Shown here piece by piece: positions 5,292 through 6,133 of a stretch of DNA of 6,133 nt. A program made the position numbers and the translations under genes. Location of the stretch: NCBI GenBank assembly GCA_003153335.1, contig PLYG01000575.1, forward strand, positions 2,142 through 8,274. Direction: 5' to 3'. Below the pieces are notes generated by a model. That model was not told where the DNA came from. It was given only the letters and a program-made list of their open reading frames with translations, and did not search any database. Source of the DNA: Betaproteobacteria bacterium. GTDB taxonomy: Bacteria > Pseudomonadota > Gammaproteobacteria > Burkholderiales > Casimicrobiaceae. The stretch's first letter is position 1; every line of letters starts with the position of its first letter.

Positions 5292-6133
5292 TCAGGGATC
5301 GATCAGGGTAACGGTGGCTGTCGCCGTGCCGCCATGTCCGTCGCTGATGGTGTAGGTGAAAGTCGTGTGGTTGAAACTGAAAGGCATCCTATAGCGCAAT
5401 GACCTGGCATCCGCGTTGATCGCCACGCTGCCGGACAGCGGCTGGGTCAACGAGACGATCGTCAGGCTGTCGCCATCCGGATCGCTGTCGTTCGCCAGCA
5501 CGTCGAGATCGGTAAACTGCTGCGTGATCTGGAACGTATCGTCGCGCGCAACCGGCGGCTGGTTGATAGCCTGAACCGTTATTGCCACGGTGGCGCTGGC
5601 GCTTCCCCCGCGGCCGTCCGCAATGCTGTAGGTGAAGGTGTCCGACCCTACAAAGCCGGTTGCGGGCGTATAGCTGATGCGGTTGTTGACGATACTTGCC
5701 GTCCCATGTCCGGGAGCGCTAAACGTGGTGATGGTCAGCGGATCGCCATCCGGATCGCTGTCATTCGCCAGCACGTTGAGAATGTTGGCGCTCGAGTTCT
5801 GATCGACGATATAGGCATCGTTTTGCGCGACCGGCGGATGATTGATCACTACCGGCTGGACGGTGATTGCCACGTTCGCGCTCGCGGTGCCGCCCCTGCC
5901 GTCCGTAATGGTATAGGTGAAGGCGTCGGCCCCGCTGTAGCCCGACGCCGGGGTATAGCTGACTTTGTTGTTTGCGATGCTGGCCGTTCCGTGCGGGGGC
6001 GCACCCAAGGAAGTGATCGTCAGCGGATCGCCATCTGGATCGCTGTCGTTGGCCAGTACGTTGAGACTGTTGGCACTCGAATTCTCGTCCACCGTGTAGG
6101 CATCGTTTTGTGCGACCGGAGGATGATTGATCA
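5292..6133 (-). CDS. C-terminal part of a large Ig/cadherin-like tandem-repeat protein (tandem-95 type), N-terminus outside window
   Basis: The minus-strand frame is open from the right edge to TGA 5294-5292, giving 279 residues. It consists of three consecutive Ig-like repeats of 95, 93 and 91 residues. Each begins IN(H/Q)PPVA(Q/R)(N/D)D, continues with LANDSDPDGD(P/S)LTI, an acidic likely calcium-binding motif, and closes with FTY(T/S)I(T/A/S)DG(R/H)GG(T/S)A. Such repeats occur in very large secreted or surface adhesin-like proteins, where they act as stiff extension modules. The real start must lie beyond the window; GTG 6092 is internal to a repeat. The protein ends VTLIDP right after the last repeat, with no LPXTG, PEP-CTERM motif, hydrophobic anchor or RTX nonapeptides visible. 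How it is exported cannot be judged from this fragment. Confidence 0.88.
   Translation of the reverse strand, partial: INHPPVAQNDAYTVDENSSANSLNVLANDSDPDGDPLTITSLGAPPHGTASIANNKVSYTPASGYSGADAFTYTITDGRGGTASANVAITVQPVVINHPPVAQNDAYIVDQNSSANILNVLANDSDPDGDPLTITTFSAPGHGTASIVNNRISYTPATGFVGSDTFTYSIADGRGGSASATVAITVQAINQPPVARDDTFQITQQFTDLDVLANDSDPDGDSLTIVSLTQPLSGSVAINADARSLRYRMPFSFNHTTFTYTISDGHGGTATATVTLIDP
5295..6131 (-). repeat. Three tandem coding repeats of 285, 279 and 273 bp
   Basis: In reading order the units occupy 6131-5847, 5846-5568 and 5567-5295. The DNA is most alike around the DSDPDGD codons (plus-strand blocks starting at 6019, 5734 and 5461). The first two units are near-identical in layout and close in sequence. 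The last is diverged: it lacks the (E/Q)NSSAN(S/I)LN stretch, reads RYRMPFSFNHT where the others have YTPA(S/T)G, and is six bases shorter within its first half. Confidence 0.9.

Noticed and set aside
5295..6131. Possible CRISPR or non-coding satellite array
   Set aside because: The period is about 280 bp, always a multiple of three, and the repeats translate into Ig-like domains in one open frame.

Overview
The window is GC-rich chromosomal DNA (about 60% GC by eye). It looks like a betaproteobacterium, possibly Burkholderiales or Rhodocyclales. The best lineage clues are an XRE-type regulator carrying the IGVTQSGGSRYESGR signature that I associate with Betaproteobacteria, a YgfX-like membrane protein, a YciK-like SDR and an RNase AM-type PHP phosphoesterase. 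This assignment rests on recalled family resemblance, not on a search. I see no mobile element, CRISPR array, tRNA or rRNA.

Layout from left to right: (1) 1-807, minus strand: most of a PHP-domain phosphoesterase of the RNase AM/YciV family, whose C-terminal end runs off the left edge. (2) 808-1071: a divergent control region with an extended -10 for the PHP gene, a perfect 12-bp inverted repeat, a candidate promoter for the plus-strand regulator, and a six-codon leader ORF whose stop overlaps the regulator start. (3) 1072-1419, plus: a small XRE-family helix-turn-helix protein. (4) 1420-1565: the ppsA upstream region with a terminator-like hairpin, a 7-bp inverted repeat and a -10-like hexamer. 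(5) 1566-3953, plus: a full-length, apparently intact phosphoenolpyruvate synthase. (6) 3973-4431, plus: a two-transmembrane YgfX/CptA-like protein. (7) 4404-5180, minus: a short-chain dehydrogenase/reductase that overlaps the previous gene tail to tail. (8) 5181-5291: a short gap with a probable terminator. (9) 5292-6133, minus: the C-terminal end of a long protein built of roughly 95-residue Ig/cadherin-like repeats, cut by the right edge.

Functionally, ppsA is the metabolic centre: it regenerates PEP from pyruvate for gluconeogenesis. The HTH protein just upstream on the same strand could regulate itself and/or ppsA, but nothing proves this. The PHP protein (RNA 5'-end maturation or oligonucleotide turnover), the YgfX-like protein, the SDR and the repeat protein have no evident pathway link to ppsA. 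I see no convincing undescribed multi-gene system. The most interesting signals are small: the leader ORF coupled to the HTH gene, the two inverted repeats upstream of the HTH gene and ppsA, and an SDR lacking the canonical catalytic serine.
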